The notes under the pieces are model-generated. The model ran no database searches. It was not told where the DNA came from and saw only the letters and a list, made by a program, of their open reading frames with translations. This document shows, in pieces, positions 10,490-21,618 of a DNA stretch of 64,000 bases. A program made the translations under genes and the position numbers. Location of the stretch: positions 36,237,626 through 36,301,625 of the forward strand of contig OZ020617.1 in assembly GCA_963971575.1 (NCBI GenBank), in the 5' to 3' direction. Within the stretch, counting starts at the first letter, position 1; the number at the start of each line of letters is the position of its first letter. The DNA is from Liopterus haemorrhoidalis. Its lineage: Eukaryota; Arthropoda; Insecta; Coleoptera; Dytiscidae.

Positions 10490-12540
10490 TCAGCCCCTCC
10501 AACTTGTCATGCAGAGAAAAATAGAAACCAGTAGTGGACCACGTAAAAAAATACTTCGTGGCTCAAAGTTTTACGTCAGAGGTGCGGGAAGTCTTTAATT
10601 GAGCTATTTCGTGCTACCGAAAATAATAGCCAGTTCGCAAACATTCGGTAAGTGGATACGGCACAAACAGAAGAAGAAGAGTAGAGATATAGTTGTTATT
10701 AGTCAGGGCCACGAGGCTAAGGCAGCGGGTGAAGGGCACTCAGGCCCAGAGATGCCGAAAGATTTTTGCATAGGGATTGGCTTTTTTTCTTTACAAATCA
10801 CTATCCAATTTTATTATGCTTGTATTTTGCTGTCATCAGTATTTCGTATGGGGACAAGGGGCACGTGACAGAGAGATATCTTTTCAAAAATTTGTCGTTC
10901 AAAAAACAACTCACAGTGGGCCATAGAATATTAAGTTATGTTGGTTTCGTACGGCAACATATGTTTTGTTTATATCGTTACTTGGGTGGTTTTGTAAAAA
11001 ACAACTCCTGGTTTTAACAACAAAGTTATAAGTTATAATAACAATATTTGATGAAATGGGAGCTTGGAAAATGTCCCATCCAACCCGTGCTGGCCGGGAT
11101 TGCTTTCAACCTGCCTCCTGGCAGGGGTTGCCAATCAGGGAGTCAAAGAACCTGGTGAAGTGTTTCCTCGCTCACATAGAGACTGCTCCTTAGACTATCT
11201 GGAAGGTAGTCAAAATCGAGGTCGCACCGTGGTTGAGTAGAACGTCGTAAATGAGTTAGTTAGGTTCCTCTGCCTGGCTTCCGTACGACATCCATTTACT
11301 TATACTTTTGATAAACCTAGATCCGCTATTCATACATTATGACAAACATTACCAAATTACTAAAATGCAGCGTTTGTATTACGTAATTAAGTTATGCATG
11401 CCTAGACGCTGACATCAGTTTTTTAATCATATAGCTCTATGTCACAATGTCTAGGTGTCGTAATCCTGACCTTGGGGTAACACAGCGACTATCGTGGGAA
11501 GGAGAGGTTGTTTAGACTCTTTACTGGTATTCTGTATACGTCAGTCTTGATACAAAAAGAGAGGTTTGCCTTGATGGGTTTCTAATGAAACCCACATACA
11601 ATGTTATCAGGAGTACATACAGTGGTATGCGGTTGATTTCTATTCACTGGTGCAACACCAGTGAACCAGTACTGTTCTACATCAAACAAGTACAATGAAA
11701 CTGTATGTTAAAATTCAAGCCAAGCGAAAGACAACGGAATGCAGAAATCATCGACAAAGCGCAGCGGCTGAACTTTGGACTTGGAATTCCCTGAAAAGTT
11801 GTTAAGACACACAGTATTGGTTTTATAGACTATGATGTAAAGCGTGATTAATATAGCATATAGCGCTCAGTTAAACGGAAGTGCTGCAGTGCTATACAAA
11901 GGATAGCTACAATATATAGCTTATGTAAATGCCACGAGAAGCCTTGGATATTAAATTGTGATTTAAAACGAAAAGAAATTGGAATATGTCAGAATATTGC
12001 TAAATACTTATCTTTTAGTTCTGGATTGACGTGAAAGTTGAGAAGCAGAGGTTCTGGGACCTTCTGTACACTATCCGCGAGGAGTGTGGGTAACAAAAAG
12101 TTATTTGTCTGCAGAAAGACGTGTTATACACTCAAAGTTTGAAATGTAACTATTGTAAAATGCATTTGCTAGCTAAGTGCAAACTGGTGAGTTTAAAGAG
12201 AAACGAATTCCAACCAGTCGACTAGTAGAGGCAGTGACGTAGAAGCCATGAGGTGTTTGGCCGTCAGGCGCTGTGTGCATTGTCCAAACATTTATTATTT
12301 GAATTTAAAGTAATTTAAATTATTACATGAATATTTCATCGAAAATAATGCAGTAAAATAGTTTAAAATTCTAGTTGTTTGATATCTCAGATATCTTGTA
12401 AACTCTCGCCGAAATGCGTTTTTAAATGAATAATTTTTATTTAATCTAGAACTAGAAATGAGGAAAATTTCTATCCAATATGTTTGACACTTGTTTACAT
12501 TTAATAATTTAGAGATCATGAGTGCAAAATTTAGCAAGTG
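10490..12540. other. unassigned DNA, 2 kb
   Basis: No transposon ends, no conserved frames. The open frames at 10599-10868 and 10766-11017 have no recognised motif. A moderately GC-richer stretch lies at 11080-11290. Confidence 0.5.
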
Positions 12541-12548
12541 GTCTAAGA

Positions 12549-13603
12549 CAGCGTTTCTCAACCGGGGGGTCGCAAACCACTGGGGGTCCGTGAAAGCTTC
12601 GTCGGGGGGCCGCGATATCGTACAAGATCGAAACATAAAAATATAATAGAAATGAGCTCAATCTTGCAAGATATAAATTTTATCCATTTTTATAAATAAA
12701 TATCTTACATTTATATTCATAAAAATATACCTTTCATAACATAAATAAAATAAATATTTTATTTATTATTATATCTAATATACTTATTTTGGCAACTAAT
12801 TTAAACTACAGGCTATTCTAAACCTTTAAGCGGAACTAAGTGGAATTTTAATTTCCTTAAGTTGTCACTAGCTAACTTTATAATGAGTAAAGTGGGCTTT
12901 TAATAAACAAAATGATCAACAGCTTCATTCAATCGATAAAAATTACTAGATTTGAAAATCTAGTTCCGCTTAAACCAAACAGACTATAAGTAAACTATGT
13001 CAAGGTCAAATAAAGTGTATGTGTTGGTTGATGCTTTTCTGTGACAATGGTTTGCAATGGAAGTACTTGAAATACTTTTAGGTAGTACTTTCAAGTATGA
13101 CTTGAAAGTGCAATATTTTTTATTACGCTCCGAGCTACAGATAACTCAAGAGAAAGTATGCGATAGTGTTTAAATCAAAATGCACAAGCACTTTGAACAC
13201 TTTTAAATAAAAATAATTTATTTTCAAGCCGTTATAGGGAATTTAAAAATATCATAATTTTTTGTCAACCGTAAAAGATGTTAAAAAAATGTTTATATAA
13301 AAGTTTTTTCTTTTCAAAAGCTCTATACAAAGAAACACAATATGACATACGTTCCCATTTAAAAATTCGAAATTGTCCTTGATATCCTGTACTTCCGGTT
13401 TATTTCGGAAAATTTCAATATTACCACTAAATTTTTTGGATAAATTTTGATTATCAACTTTATTTTCTCAACTTGCTCACACGTCACCTTTTCGAGATAA
13501 AATGGTGTTCCCTCTATCTTGATATACCATATATATAGGGGGCCGCAGACAATATTTACATTATTCCGGGAGGTCTCATGCCAGAAAAGGTTGAGAAACT
13601 CTG
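12549..13603. mobile_element. hAT element family H, copy 1 (non-autonomous, 1055 bp)
   Basis: Ends CAGCGTTTCTCAACC and GGTTGAGAAACTCTG are inverted repeats. The TSD is GTCTAAGA/GTCTTAGA (12541-12548, 13604-13611), seven of eight matching. Just inside each end is a GGGGGGCCGC-rich stretch. The interior is AT-rich and lacks transposase. Copies 2 (45483-46533, inverted) and 3 (48135-50823) and an internal fragment at 53068-53255 belong to the same family. Confidence 0.9.
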
Positions 13604-13771
13604 GTCTTAGACATCCCTTCATAACAATTCTAAAAATAAATAAATGGTAATAGGTTCTCTAGATAGGCGTATTGGGGCAGAAAAGGTAAGTTTTTAGACT
13701 ACCGGTCATAGATATGAAAACCAGGTGGTCCGTGTGACCCTTCGACCGGTCCTATTATCTCTGTACTCGTT

Positions 13772-14443
13772 TTAACACGTTGACTGCTACGGCAAGTTTC
13801 AGGATTCCGGTCTCAGAAGCCAATTTGATTTTATCATATTATATTATTCATAGTTTTAAATAATATATTATATACAAAGTAATCACCAGCAAGGATATTG
13901 GCATCTGACACTACCGATAGAGACGCTTCTGCATTCACATCATGGCTGACTTTGGTAGGATATTTTTGACAGGTTCAATGGTATCTTCATGTGATATTTA
14001 TTGAAACACACGGGAACACACTCTAAAATAGTCTTTAACTGTCTTTCCACTTCTAAGAACATATTCCCATGCTTGTCACAAACTCGACTATCCTACAACC
14101 GTCAGTTTCTCAAAATCTCACTAGAGGCGCTTCAGTTATTGTCAGTTGACAATAGAATGTTTTTTTTTTTTGGAAAATTTTTAACGGTTCACTTGGTTGA
14201 AATTAATAAAATGTTTTATATTTCCTGTTCATTTATTGATAAATTTTCTGTTCGTGTAAGCCAGCCTGGATTTTTATGTCTTTTCCCAAAAAGCATCACT
14301 CCTTAAAAACACTTATATTTTATGAATTTAATCGTTGCTGCACGAAAATGACAAGAAAAAGTACTACGAGTTTTCTCGTAGTCGGCGTCCTATGCAAAAA
14401 AGCAAACAACGAGATATCTCGTAGTTGGCAATCGTTGTGTTAA
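13772..14443. mobile_element. piggyBac-like MITE
   Basis: Flanking TTAA at 13772-13775 and 14440-14443, with inverted repeats TTAACACGTTGACTGC and (reverse complement of the right end) TTAACACAACGATTGC, 12 of 16 matching. TTAA duplication plus TTAAC ends is diagnostic of piggyBac. Two short hairpins built on ctacgag/ctcgtag lie near the right end (about 14358-14425). The 101-codon open frame at 14001-14306 shows no piggyBac transposase motifs. Confidence 0.7.
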
Positions 14444-14597
14444 GAATTAAATACTTGAGGCTGAGTCGACCCCAGTGTGTTTGGAATGTTAAATGAACAT
14501 ATGCTATATTTTATTACAGAAAAAATAAAGAATAATTTCTATCTACCTATACAAGCAGTTTTTAAACTGCCATCGGGCCCGTAATAATCGTTTAGAG

Positions 14598-14941
14598 CAG
14601 GCCTGGTCAAATGGCAGCCCGCGGGCAGGATCCGGCCCGCGAAGCATTTTATAAATTATTGTGTCCTGCAAAAATATTACTGTCTGTCCAATATTCTTTC
14701 AAATTTTCATTCTTCCCAATTTTCTTTTCAATTTTTTTCTTTAAATTGCATAATAAATACACATTTTGGTTTAAAAATATTGCTTTTAAAATGTATAAAA
14801 TAACTTTCGTAACAAAAACAATATTAATAATTATAAAAACATTTTTTTTTTGCCCGTTGTCAAGTTTTCATCCGTAATGTGGCCCGCGGTCAAATTTTCA
14901 TCTGCAATGTGGCCCGCAGACAAAAGATTTGCCAACCCCTG
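14598..14941. mobile_element. hAT MITE, 344 bp
   Basis: Starts CAGGCCTGGTCAAATGGC and ends GATTTGCCAACCCCTG. The 8-bp TSD GTTTAGAG is perfect (14590-14597 and 14942-14949). The right end holds a tandem duplication of a tcaaatttt-tggcccgc unit (about 14860-14930), and GGCCCGC words occur near both ends. Confidence 0.85.
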
Positions 14942-15019
14942 GTTTAGAGGAAGGGATATTGTTTTATCGGGTCCTGGGCCCTCTCTCGATATCCCTACCT
15001 GAGCCTCTGGCTATACGAT

Positions 15020-15085
15020 GCACCAAAAAAAAACATTGATGTGAAGTATGAACTTTCACAGATTTCAGGATTTCGTAGGTAAAAT
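15020..15085. mobile_element. terminal fragment of the HINE-like family
   Basis: The sequence attgatgtgaagtatgaac, followed by a degenerate hairpin and caggatttcgtaggta, matches the hairpin-bearing end of the family copies at 15500 and 40224. It is truncated after about 65 bp. Confidence 0.55.
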
Positions 15086-15276
15086 TTTCTACAAAATGTT
15101 ATATTAATAAGTAGGATAGAGCTTCCACTTCTCCGGTTTTAGTCCGGAGTTTCTAGTTTGTGTTTTTTATTTCCACCAATATTTCACAATAACCATACAA
15201 AAAAAAAAAACAAATACAAAAAACATGAAAGAAGAAAACATCTCAGGTCTCAAATTCTTTCCTGATTTTAGAAGAA

Positions 15277-15372
15277 GCAGATCTTCTGATTTTGAATCAT
15301 GAAAAGGTCGAATCTTCGCATTTTGAATGAAGAAAAGGTCGAATATCTGGATTTTGAAGATCTGGATTCTGG
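15277..15372. repeat. short minisatellite, about 32-bp period
   Basis: Roughly three degenerate units containing gattttgaa-gaaaaggtcgaat repeat between 15277 and 15372. A separate small hairpin, ctccgg...ccggag, lies at 15138-15157. Confidence 0.55.
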
Positions 15373-15710
15373 GTACTCAGTCTAGGACAATATTCTTTAC
15401 TACAATCACATTATTTTTATTATTTTTTAAAAATTAATTTTGTCCATTAATCTAAGTACACAAAACTTTTTAATTTAATACCCTATATTAAATTTTTTTA
15501 AATTGATGTGAAGTGTGAATTTTCACACATTGCAGGGTTTCGCAGGTATATAATAAGTGAAGGCGACAAGCAAGGTTTTGCTTTGTAGTAATCACGGCAA
15601 AAAAACGATATTTTTAAAATAATATCGTCTGTTAATGTAAGAACCTTAAAAACAAATATTATGTTAAAAAAAAAATTTGTTAATTTTAATTAGAATACCT
15701 AATACCATTA

Positions 15711-16285
15711 CAGGTATCCCCCAAATTACGAACTCCCGTACTTACGACCTTAATTTTAAGATTATATATTTTTTTTTATAAATACCATATAAGCAAATAT
15801 TGGTCAAATTCACTTGCAATGCTACAGGTAAATTTATTTTTATGACTAACTATGTACTAAAATTACGCCCCTTTTTATTACAAGCATCCTTTCTAAGCAT
15901 AAAAGCCACTGGACTCGGAAAATCCAAGTTTGTATAAAATAAAATTAATCCAATATACAATGTACGTTTTTATTAAATTCTATATTTCTATGATTTCTAA
16001 CGTTTCTTGCGCTTTATTTTCTTCCAGTCTTTGTCAGAAATTCTCAAAAATTGTATTTTTTCTCTCCAGGTAGGACCAATTTTGTTTATTATTATCGCCT
16101 TTTTTCAAGTATTTGCAGTCAGTAACTCAGGATTTAACATATATTGAAGTTTAAACCATGATTAGGGGGGGAGGGGGTAAGATATGTATACATATTGTGA
16201 AATTTTGTAAATTCCCCGACCAAATTCGACTTATGACCAACCCTTCGGAACGGAACTTAGACTTAAGTCGGGGTAAGTATACCTG
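15711..16285. mobile_element. pogo/Tigger-like MITE, 575 bp, nested
   Basis: Ends CAGGTATCCCCC and (reverse complement of the right end) CAGGTATACTTACCCC, each next to a TA (15709-15710, 16286-16287). CAGGTAT ends and TA duplication fit pogo/Tigger elements. Both subterminal regions repeat acttacgacc/cgacttatgacc words in inverted orientation. No transposase. Confidence 0.6.
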
Positions 16286-16550
16286 TATTTAGGTTTCTAA
16301 ATATGTGAATTATTTTTTTTATGTATTGCGCCTATGGCTCCCATTGGCTATTTTAAGTCATATGCTCAGCCCCTCTGGTTTCGTATACATAATTCATAGA
16401 ATGAAAATATAATTCTAGCAATTCCAACTGGTTATTAAATTTACACTCTTAAAAATTAATTAACATTTTCCAAAATATAACTACAATTTTGACAAAATAA
16501 TTTAAACAAAATAAAAATGAAAAAAAAAAACAAGAAATAAAATTGTCTTC

Positions 16551-16620
16551 TCTGCACGGGAGCGAATCTTAGTCTGCTGCGTAGCAAGCGAGCAAGCTAA
16601 CCATTAGACCAGGATACGCC
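16551..16620 (-). ncRNA. tRNA-like module in HINE-like copy B
   Basis: On the minus strand, reading down from 16620, a 70-nt stretch has an A-box-like TGGTCTAATGG (16601-16611) and a B-box-like GATTCGCTCCC (16558-16568) at tRNA-like spacing. The stem pairings do not hold up well (D and T stems mismatch, acceptor not closed), so I read it as a tRNA-derived pseudogene or SINE-head-like sequence, not a working tRNA. It occupies the same place in its host repeat as the module at 40516-40585 in copy D. Confidence 0.5.
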
Positions 16621-17275
16621 TTCTAGTATAGGGAGTTACATAACTATAACTTTTGTACATCGTCAACAAAAAAAAAAACAAACAAAAAATGCCTTATTTT
16701 TCCGAAAACATAATCTGATCAAAAATTCCTCTTGTACCATTCCGGTTCAAACCAATGTACATTACTTAGAATTATTTAAGATTTTTAGTTTAAACCATCT
16801 GGGCTACAGGGTGAGGGTCAAATTTTTTTTGCAAAATTTTGAATTAAATCTCCTCATAATAATTTAGTTTGCAAAAATAAAATTTTGATCGTTAATCCAC
16901 GTACTTTCATTTGATACTCTACACAGAATTTTAAAAAAATATATTTTTTTTTCGATAAGTACATATTTGTTTATATTTTTAGAGGATATGTTTTTTAGAT
17001 GTTTTAGTATTTTTCCTATATGCGGTCAAAGAGATAAGCATGTCAAATTTCAACTCCCTAGGTTTAGCCGTTTGGCTACAATTTTTATCGAACAGATAGA
17101 CAGACAGAAAAAATGACGGTATAAGGTTTTTTGATCCTACCTACAAAACCCTAAAAACAAAAAACAATATTTTTTCCATAAAAGAGTGTTTTTCATGTTT
17201 TTTTTTCAGAATTTGTCATATTTTTAGGCTAGCCCCGCTGAGAAATAGAGTGGGGTACAAAAACGTATTTAGCAT

Positions 17276-18493
17276 ATCAGATGTCCCGTCCACTATAACT
17301 ATTTATCATTGGTATTTTTACTCCACCGCTATTCTTTTGTTTTCCTTTTAATTTTACAATCTTATTGAGCTGCCCCTGCTAAACACGTGGGCAGGCAGTT
17401 CGCAATACATCATAGTCATGTGGGTTGCAGCTACTGCAATATGTCCTCATCAAAATTTTATCAAAAAATAACAAGATTATTTATTTTAATCACAAAATAT
17501 AAAATTTAATATCAAAACTGTGTTCTTTAATAAAATTTTAATGAAACATACTTTTTAGTCATTTTAAAAATGGAGATATCTTTTGTCTAGCAGTTCTTGA
17601 ATTAAAAAACTAGAGGATATTCTGAATTGTTTTTCTCGTTGAAAGAAGAACATGAAGACCGATTAGCGTGCCCCGTTACCCTTTCATCACTGCATGCGAA
17701 CAGACCTTAATGTGAATGATTAATTATACGTTTGTTCTGAAACACTCTGTATACGTTACTCATGCATGTGTTTAAACAAGGCCTTTTAAAAAGTTTATGT
17801 CTTTGTATTTTGCAAGGACGATTAAGGGATGCGCTTAAATGGGAAATTAGAGCTTCCTTTGTAAATTTAAAGTTGCTGTTTTTTAATGGCTTAATTTATT
17901 GAACATTATAAATCCTTCGCTGTGGTTTACTGGCTTGGACTTTTCTAGGTTGGAATTCTTGATAAGTTTTATTTAGGACAATGCTGGATTAAATATAGAA
18001 GGAAATATAACAGCATTTAATTTGCGTGTGTGTTATTTATTGTCGCGTAAGGCAAATTTGTTAAACTGAAAAACTTAAGATATATTTTTTATTCTGTATA
18101 AATAAGGACACAAAAGAGATGATAACGGGTATATCCTTGTTTATAATCAAAGTGCATAACATGGCTCCATAGTATAATCGCATAAATAGGTACTGTTGGT
18201 AGATATCTAACTACTGTTTATAATAAAACAGCATAATAACACAGGTATAATCCTTTCACGGTATTCCTTATCAGAGTAGGTTATGATATATTTTAAGCTG
18301 GTTAGTATAAAACTTAGATCAACTAATTATATTGCCAGTGCTGCCGAATAAATATTTCTTATAGAATGTCACATTAGTGATATTTTATAATTAAAATTAT
18401 TAGATTTATTTTATTTATTATGAATTTTATTTTATTTCCTTCTCACTTGTCTAGTTATATTTCGAGATGTTTTAGAGTCCAAGCTATAAGGAG
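17276..18493. other. unassigned DNA
   Basis: AT-rich, with no recognised frame or repeat end. Confidence 0.5.
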
Positions 18494-18791
18494 TATAGGG
18501 AGAAGTCGATATACGCCGGTTATCTAACCGTATATCTGTACGCCAATTCACTTTTACGCCTGCACTGCATTAACTATCGTACGCCTGGGATTCCTCGATC
18601 TGATCGGAAAAGTACCGCGACAACTGGACTGGACGGCGCTCCAGTATCATCGCGTATAAGTATCCTTCTACGTATGCCTGACGTGTCTCTCGTTTAGTTA
18701 TTCGTAAATAAATTATTTTATTTGTTTCTATAAAATCGGTGTTTTTTGCGTAATAATAATAATCCCAACATCGTGTCCGACTACGGGAGTC

Positions 18792-18794
<3 letters not shown>

Positions 18795-18832
<38 letters not shown>
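18795..18832. repeat. (TA)n microsatellite
   Basis: An uninterrupted run of about 19 TA units. It lies where the 3' tail of the minus-strand LINE (19590-20996) would end, so it may be that element's microsatellite tail. Confidence 0.9.
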
Positions 18833-18835
<3 letters not shown>

Positions 18836-18888
18836 ATATGAGCATTTACATATAAAAACAAATATATACATATGCACACATACACATA

Positions 18889-19585
18889 CGAGGTCTGTTC
18901 AAAAAGTATAGCGAATTTTGTGTTTTTTCAAAAATTATTTATTTATTCACGAATATCAGTCCCAGTATATTTTGTCCCCTTCAAAGTAATCCCCACCAGA
19001 TATTATACACATATGCCAACGTTTTTTCCAATCCTCGAAGCACTTGAAAAAATCTTTTTTTGTGATCTTGTTCAGCTCCTCCTTCGATTCCGTCTTTATC
19101 TCCTCACTCGTAGCGTCGATTAATCACGGTGATTCGACGATTGGCCAATACTATTTTCTTCACTTCATCAATGTTTTCGACTGTTGTTGACGTGCTCAGG
19201 AGTCCGGCACGCTCTTCGTCGTTTACATCTTCTCGACCCTCTGAGAACATTTTGTACCACCGATAAACGTTGCTTCGGACCAAGGTAGCTTCACCATATG
19301 CCACAGACAACATTCGGAATGTATCCGCGCACTTAATTTTGTTTTTCACACAGAATTTGATACAGATTCTTCGATCTATTTTTTGGTATAGGCAAAAATC
19401 GAAGAAGAGCCAAAACACGTGCAAGCAAAGTAACTGTCAAAAATTAACTGAACATTCAAAATGACCGAACTTGTCGGCATAAGTGAGAGACATGAATACC
19501 AACATAACGCCACAAAAAAATCGAAAATCGAATATACGTAACCCGCGGAACTTCAAAATTTGTGATAATTTTTGAACAGATCTCG
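18889..19585 (-). mobile_element. mariner deletion derivative, 697 bp
   Basis: Ends CGAGGTCTGTTCAAAAA and TTTTTGAACAGATCTCG are inverted repeats flanked by TA (18887-18888, 19586-19587), as in mariner elements. The minus strand keeps the first about 100 codons of the transposase and then jumps to the last few dozen codons, so the catalytic core is missing. It sits in the simple-sequence 3' tail of the LINE at 19590-20996. Confidence 0.85.
18950..19424 (-). pseudogene. mariner transposase, N- and C-terminal parts only
   Basis: The N-terminal piece (19424 down to about 19110) reads RICIKFCVKNKIKCADTFRM, then YGEATLVRSNVYRWYKMFSE and GREDVNDEERAGLLSTSTT, the helix-turn-helix and linker of a mariner transposase. 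After VLANRRITVINR the frame breaks and the DNA resumes with a C-terminal stretch readable as KEELNKITKKDFFKCFEDWK and GGDYFEGDKI, the family's usual end. The DDD catalytic region, about 200 residues, is absent. DNA binding might be retained by the N-terminal part, but no intact frame exists. Confidence 0.8.
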
Positions 19586-19589
19586 TATA

Positions 19590-20996
19590 TACGATGTTCT
19601 AGAGCGTAGCGCGCCTTCCACGTTCATGGGCACGGAGATGGCTTATAAGGCCAATTCTAGCCATAAAACTTTCTCGACCTATATTGCACTGAAAGGCGCC
19701 TTCTCCCGTCGATATCCTATTCTTCTTGGCAGCTGCTTTAGCCCTCACAGCTTGCTGGCGACTTTGTTCCTATACAGCAACTGCATCTTGAATTGTTTTC
19801 CTCCAGCAGTTGCGGTTAGTTGCTACAGTTTCCCAGTCCCCCAACTTGCTGTATAAAAATACAGCAAGTTTGTAGTTTTTAGGTTGTTTTTGAGAACATC
19901 CTTATTCCACTTTCAGGGAGCACCAATATTTCGTTGACCTTCTTGCAGCTCACAGAACAACAGCTGTTTGGGTAGTCTGTCATCGGGCATACGTACAACG
20001 TGGCAAGTTCAACGCAGCTGATTTCTGACTAGGAGTGATTCTTTACTGCACGCCCGAGCTTCATTTAATACTCGTACATTGTCTATATGATCTTGCCACT
20101 TGATTCGAAAAATAGTGCGTAGGCATCTTTGGTGAATTTTTTCCAGCTGGTGAATATGCCGTCGATATGGAGTCCATGTTTCAGATGCATATAGCAGTGT
20201 AGGTATTATGACAGACTTATAAACGCTCAGTTCAATTTGTAACCTCAGGTCGTGATTTAGCCAAACTCGTTTCCGTAGCATGCCATAGGCACAGCTGCAG
20301 CAGATATTCTTTATCTTCAAGTCTAAATTACTATCGTTGCAAAGTACACTCCATAAATATTTGAAGGTTTTCGTGATCCTCAATACTTCATCGCCGACAA
20401 AGAAATCTGGTATTGCGTTACCATTAGTTGGTCTGGCCATGACTTCTGTTTTCGATAGACTAATTTTGAGTCCGAACCGAGTACTTGACGTAGCCAAGCG
20501 GGTTATTGCATCTTGTAGATCCTCAAGACTATTTGTTACTAAAGCACAGTCATCGGCGTACAGAGCTTGTTGAATGACGCCGTACTTTAGTTTAGATGCA
20601 GCTTTGAAACGAGATAACCTGTGCTGACCACCATCTATTCGGTACCGGATATAGACCCTGCCGATATAATCACAAAAGGCTATCTCTAGAACCGCTGCAA
20701 AAAGATATTGAACAGAGGGTAGCCTTATTTCCGCAATACTTTCCATAATATTTTCCCGCGGCCCTGTATCGAATGCTTTCGAGAAATCTACAAAGCACAT
20801 ATACAGCAGTTTGCTTTGCTCTGTACATTTCTCTTGCAGCTGACGAAGTGAAAAGATCATGTTATTGCATCCTCTATTTTTCCTGAAACCAACTTGCGAT
20901 TCTGGATTGTGGAATTCAGATATGATGTTCAATCTGTCGTTGCATCTGTCGTTTTTTGCGTACGCATATACAGAAGAGAACAGTAAAACCAATACC
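19590..20996 (-). pseudogene. LINE reverse transcriptase, 5'-truncated, minus strand
   Basis: The open frame 20009-20998 encodes the palm and thumb of a LINE reverse transcriptase: PESQVGFRKNRGC, MCFVDFSKAFDT (motif A with the first catalytic Asp), then YADDCALV (motif C), LSKTEVMARP, and PTLLYASETWTPY. Part of the palm between motifs A and C looks shortened: the segment after FSKAFDT is unusually brief and the GVKQG block is missing. Below 20009 the frame is broken but continues as VRMPDDRLPKQLLFCELQEG and near 19630-19690 as FYG(R)IGLISHLRAHERG, a C-terminal zinc-finger tail typical of this group. The first Met is not the true start. The 5' end abuts the pogo start codon at 20997. Confidence 0.8.
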
Positions 20997-21194
20997 ATGT
21001 CTGAGAAGAGGAGAAAGAAAATGTTAACTCAAGATGGACCTAAAAGGGCTATAATTTCTATCTGCCTTGAGAAGAAGATGGAAGTTATAGGACGAATAGA
21101 AAGTGGGGGAAAATGCCCCAATGTCTGCAGGATAATTAATTTACCACCTTCAACTCTTACTACCATTATGAAAAATGCTATACTCTTATTATAA
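20997..21194 (+). pseudogene. pogo/Tigger transposase N-terminal (psq/CENP-B HTH) fragment
   Basis: Sixty-five codons from ATG to TAA: MSEKRRKKMLTQDGPKRAI, then EKKMEVIGRIESGGKCPNVC and NLPPSTLTTIMKNA. This is the psq-type helix-turn-helix that opens pogo, Tigger and CENP-B proteins (KRK...LEEKVEVIKRIE...NLPPSTVSTIMKN). The second HTH and the DDE domain are absent, and the right inverted repeat of the host element follows about 55 bp later, pointing to an internal deletion. A retained DNA-binding domain with a stop could in principle act as a repressor; nothing shows it is expressed. Confidence 0.75.
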
Positions 21195-21273
21195 GTTAGG
21201 TTCATTTTGTGCCAGTTCGGTTTACGCCACTTCTCCGAAGAACGAAACCGAGGCGTATATCGAGTTCTACCTG

Positions 21274-21618
21274 AATATTACTTGCGGGAGGGGGCGAAAT
21301 TTGAAACTAAGCTAATTGGTAGCTAATAAGAGTCGTGCTGTGATAAGATACACAAAATATTAAGTATAGAAAGATCAACTGTTCGAACTTCTATGCTACG
21401 CCATTATGCTCCTATACTTTACGTTCTTATTATAAACAGAACAACGATAGTCCTCTGATGACGTTTATATTTTATGGCCATGCTCAGGGCAGGAGATATG
21501 AGCCCGCAGACTTCGCGACTTAGGGGGGGGGTCGATTATTTAAGGGAGTAATATTTATGTTCAGTTATGGTGAGGCGCAATGACACCAAGCTTTTACGCA
21601 GGCCTTGCAATGCGCATT
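21274..21618. other. unassigned DNA
   Basis: No feature recognised; contains a G9 tract near 21523. Confidence 0.5.

Larger units (their letters stand above)
15500..17156. mobile_element. HINE-like repeat, copy B (with tRNA-like module)
   Basis: Starts ttgatgtgaagtgtgaattt with the hairpin gtgtgaa/ttcacac, then cagggtttcgcaggta; ends near 17137-17156 with ctacctacaaaaccctaaaa, the inverted counterpart. Its middle aligns with copy D along the ttaaatttac.ctcttaaaaatt and tataact.aattttgacaaaataattt blocks, the A10 tract and the tRNA-like module. The 3' half has ttagccgtttggctac and a short cagacagac run. A TA-flanked pogo-like MITE (15711-16285) is inserted in it. A degenerate part of the family's second module continues just past the end (17157-17275). 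Confidence 0.6.
18496..21273 (+). mobile_element. pogo-like element, split by a LINE and internally deleted
   Basis: The left end TAGGGAGAAGTCGATATACG (18496 on) and the reverse complement of the right end, CAGGTAGAACTCGATATACG (21273 back), match at about 19 of 22 positions through ACGCC. TA precedes the left end; the right flank reads AA, so the duplication is not clean. TACGCC words recur just inside both ends. Between them are about 300 bp of GC-richer leader, a LINE insertion with a mariner inside it, and a pogo/Tigger N-terminal coding fragment at 20997-21194. The likely history is an internally deleted pogo element that received a LINE just before its start codon. Confidence 0.45.

Noticed and set aside
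14001..14306. 101-codon frame as a piggyBac transposase piece
   Set aside because: None of the piggyBac motifs (e.g. GG.D..D, KWWW, Cys-rich end) occur in it.
16551..16620. functional tRNA gene
   Set aside because: A- and B-box-like words are present but the cloverleaf stems do not pair, and it lies within a repeat; the same holds for 40516-40585.
18520..18800. solo LTR
   Set aside because: The GC-richer stretch with AATAAA words looked LTR-like, but no TG...CA ends or TSD were found, and the flanking inverted repeats at 18496 and 21273 better explain it as the leader of a pogo-like element.
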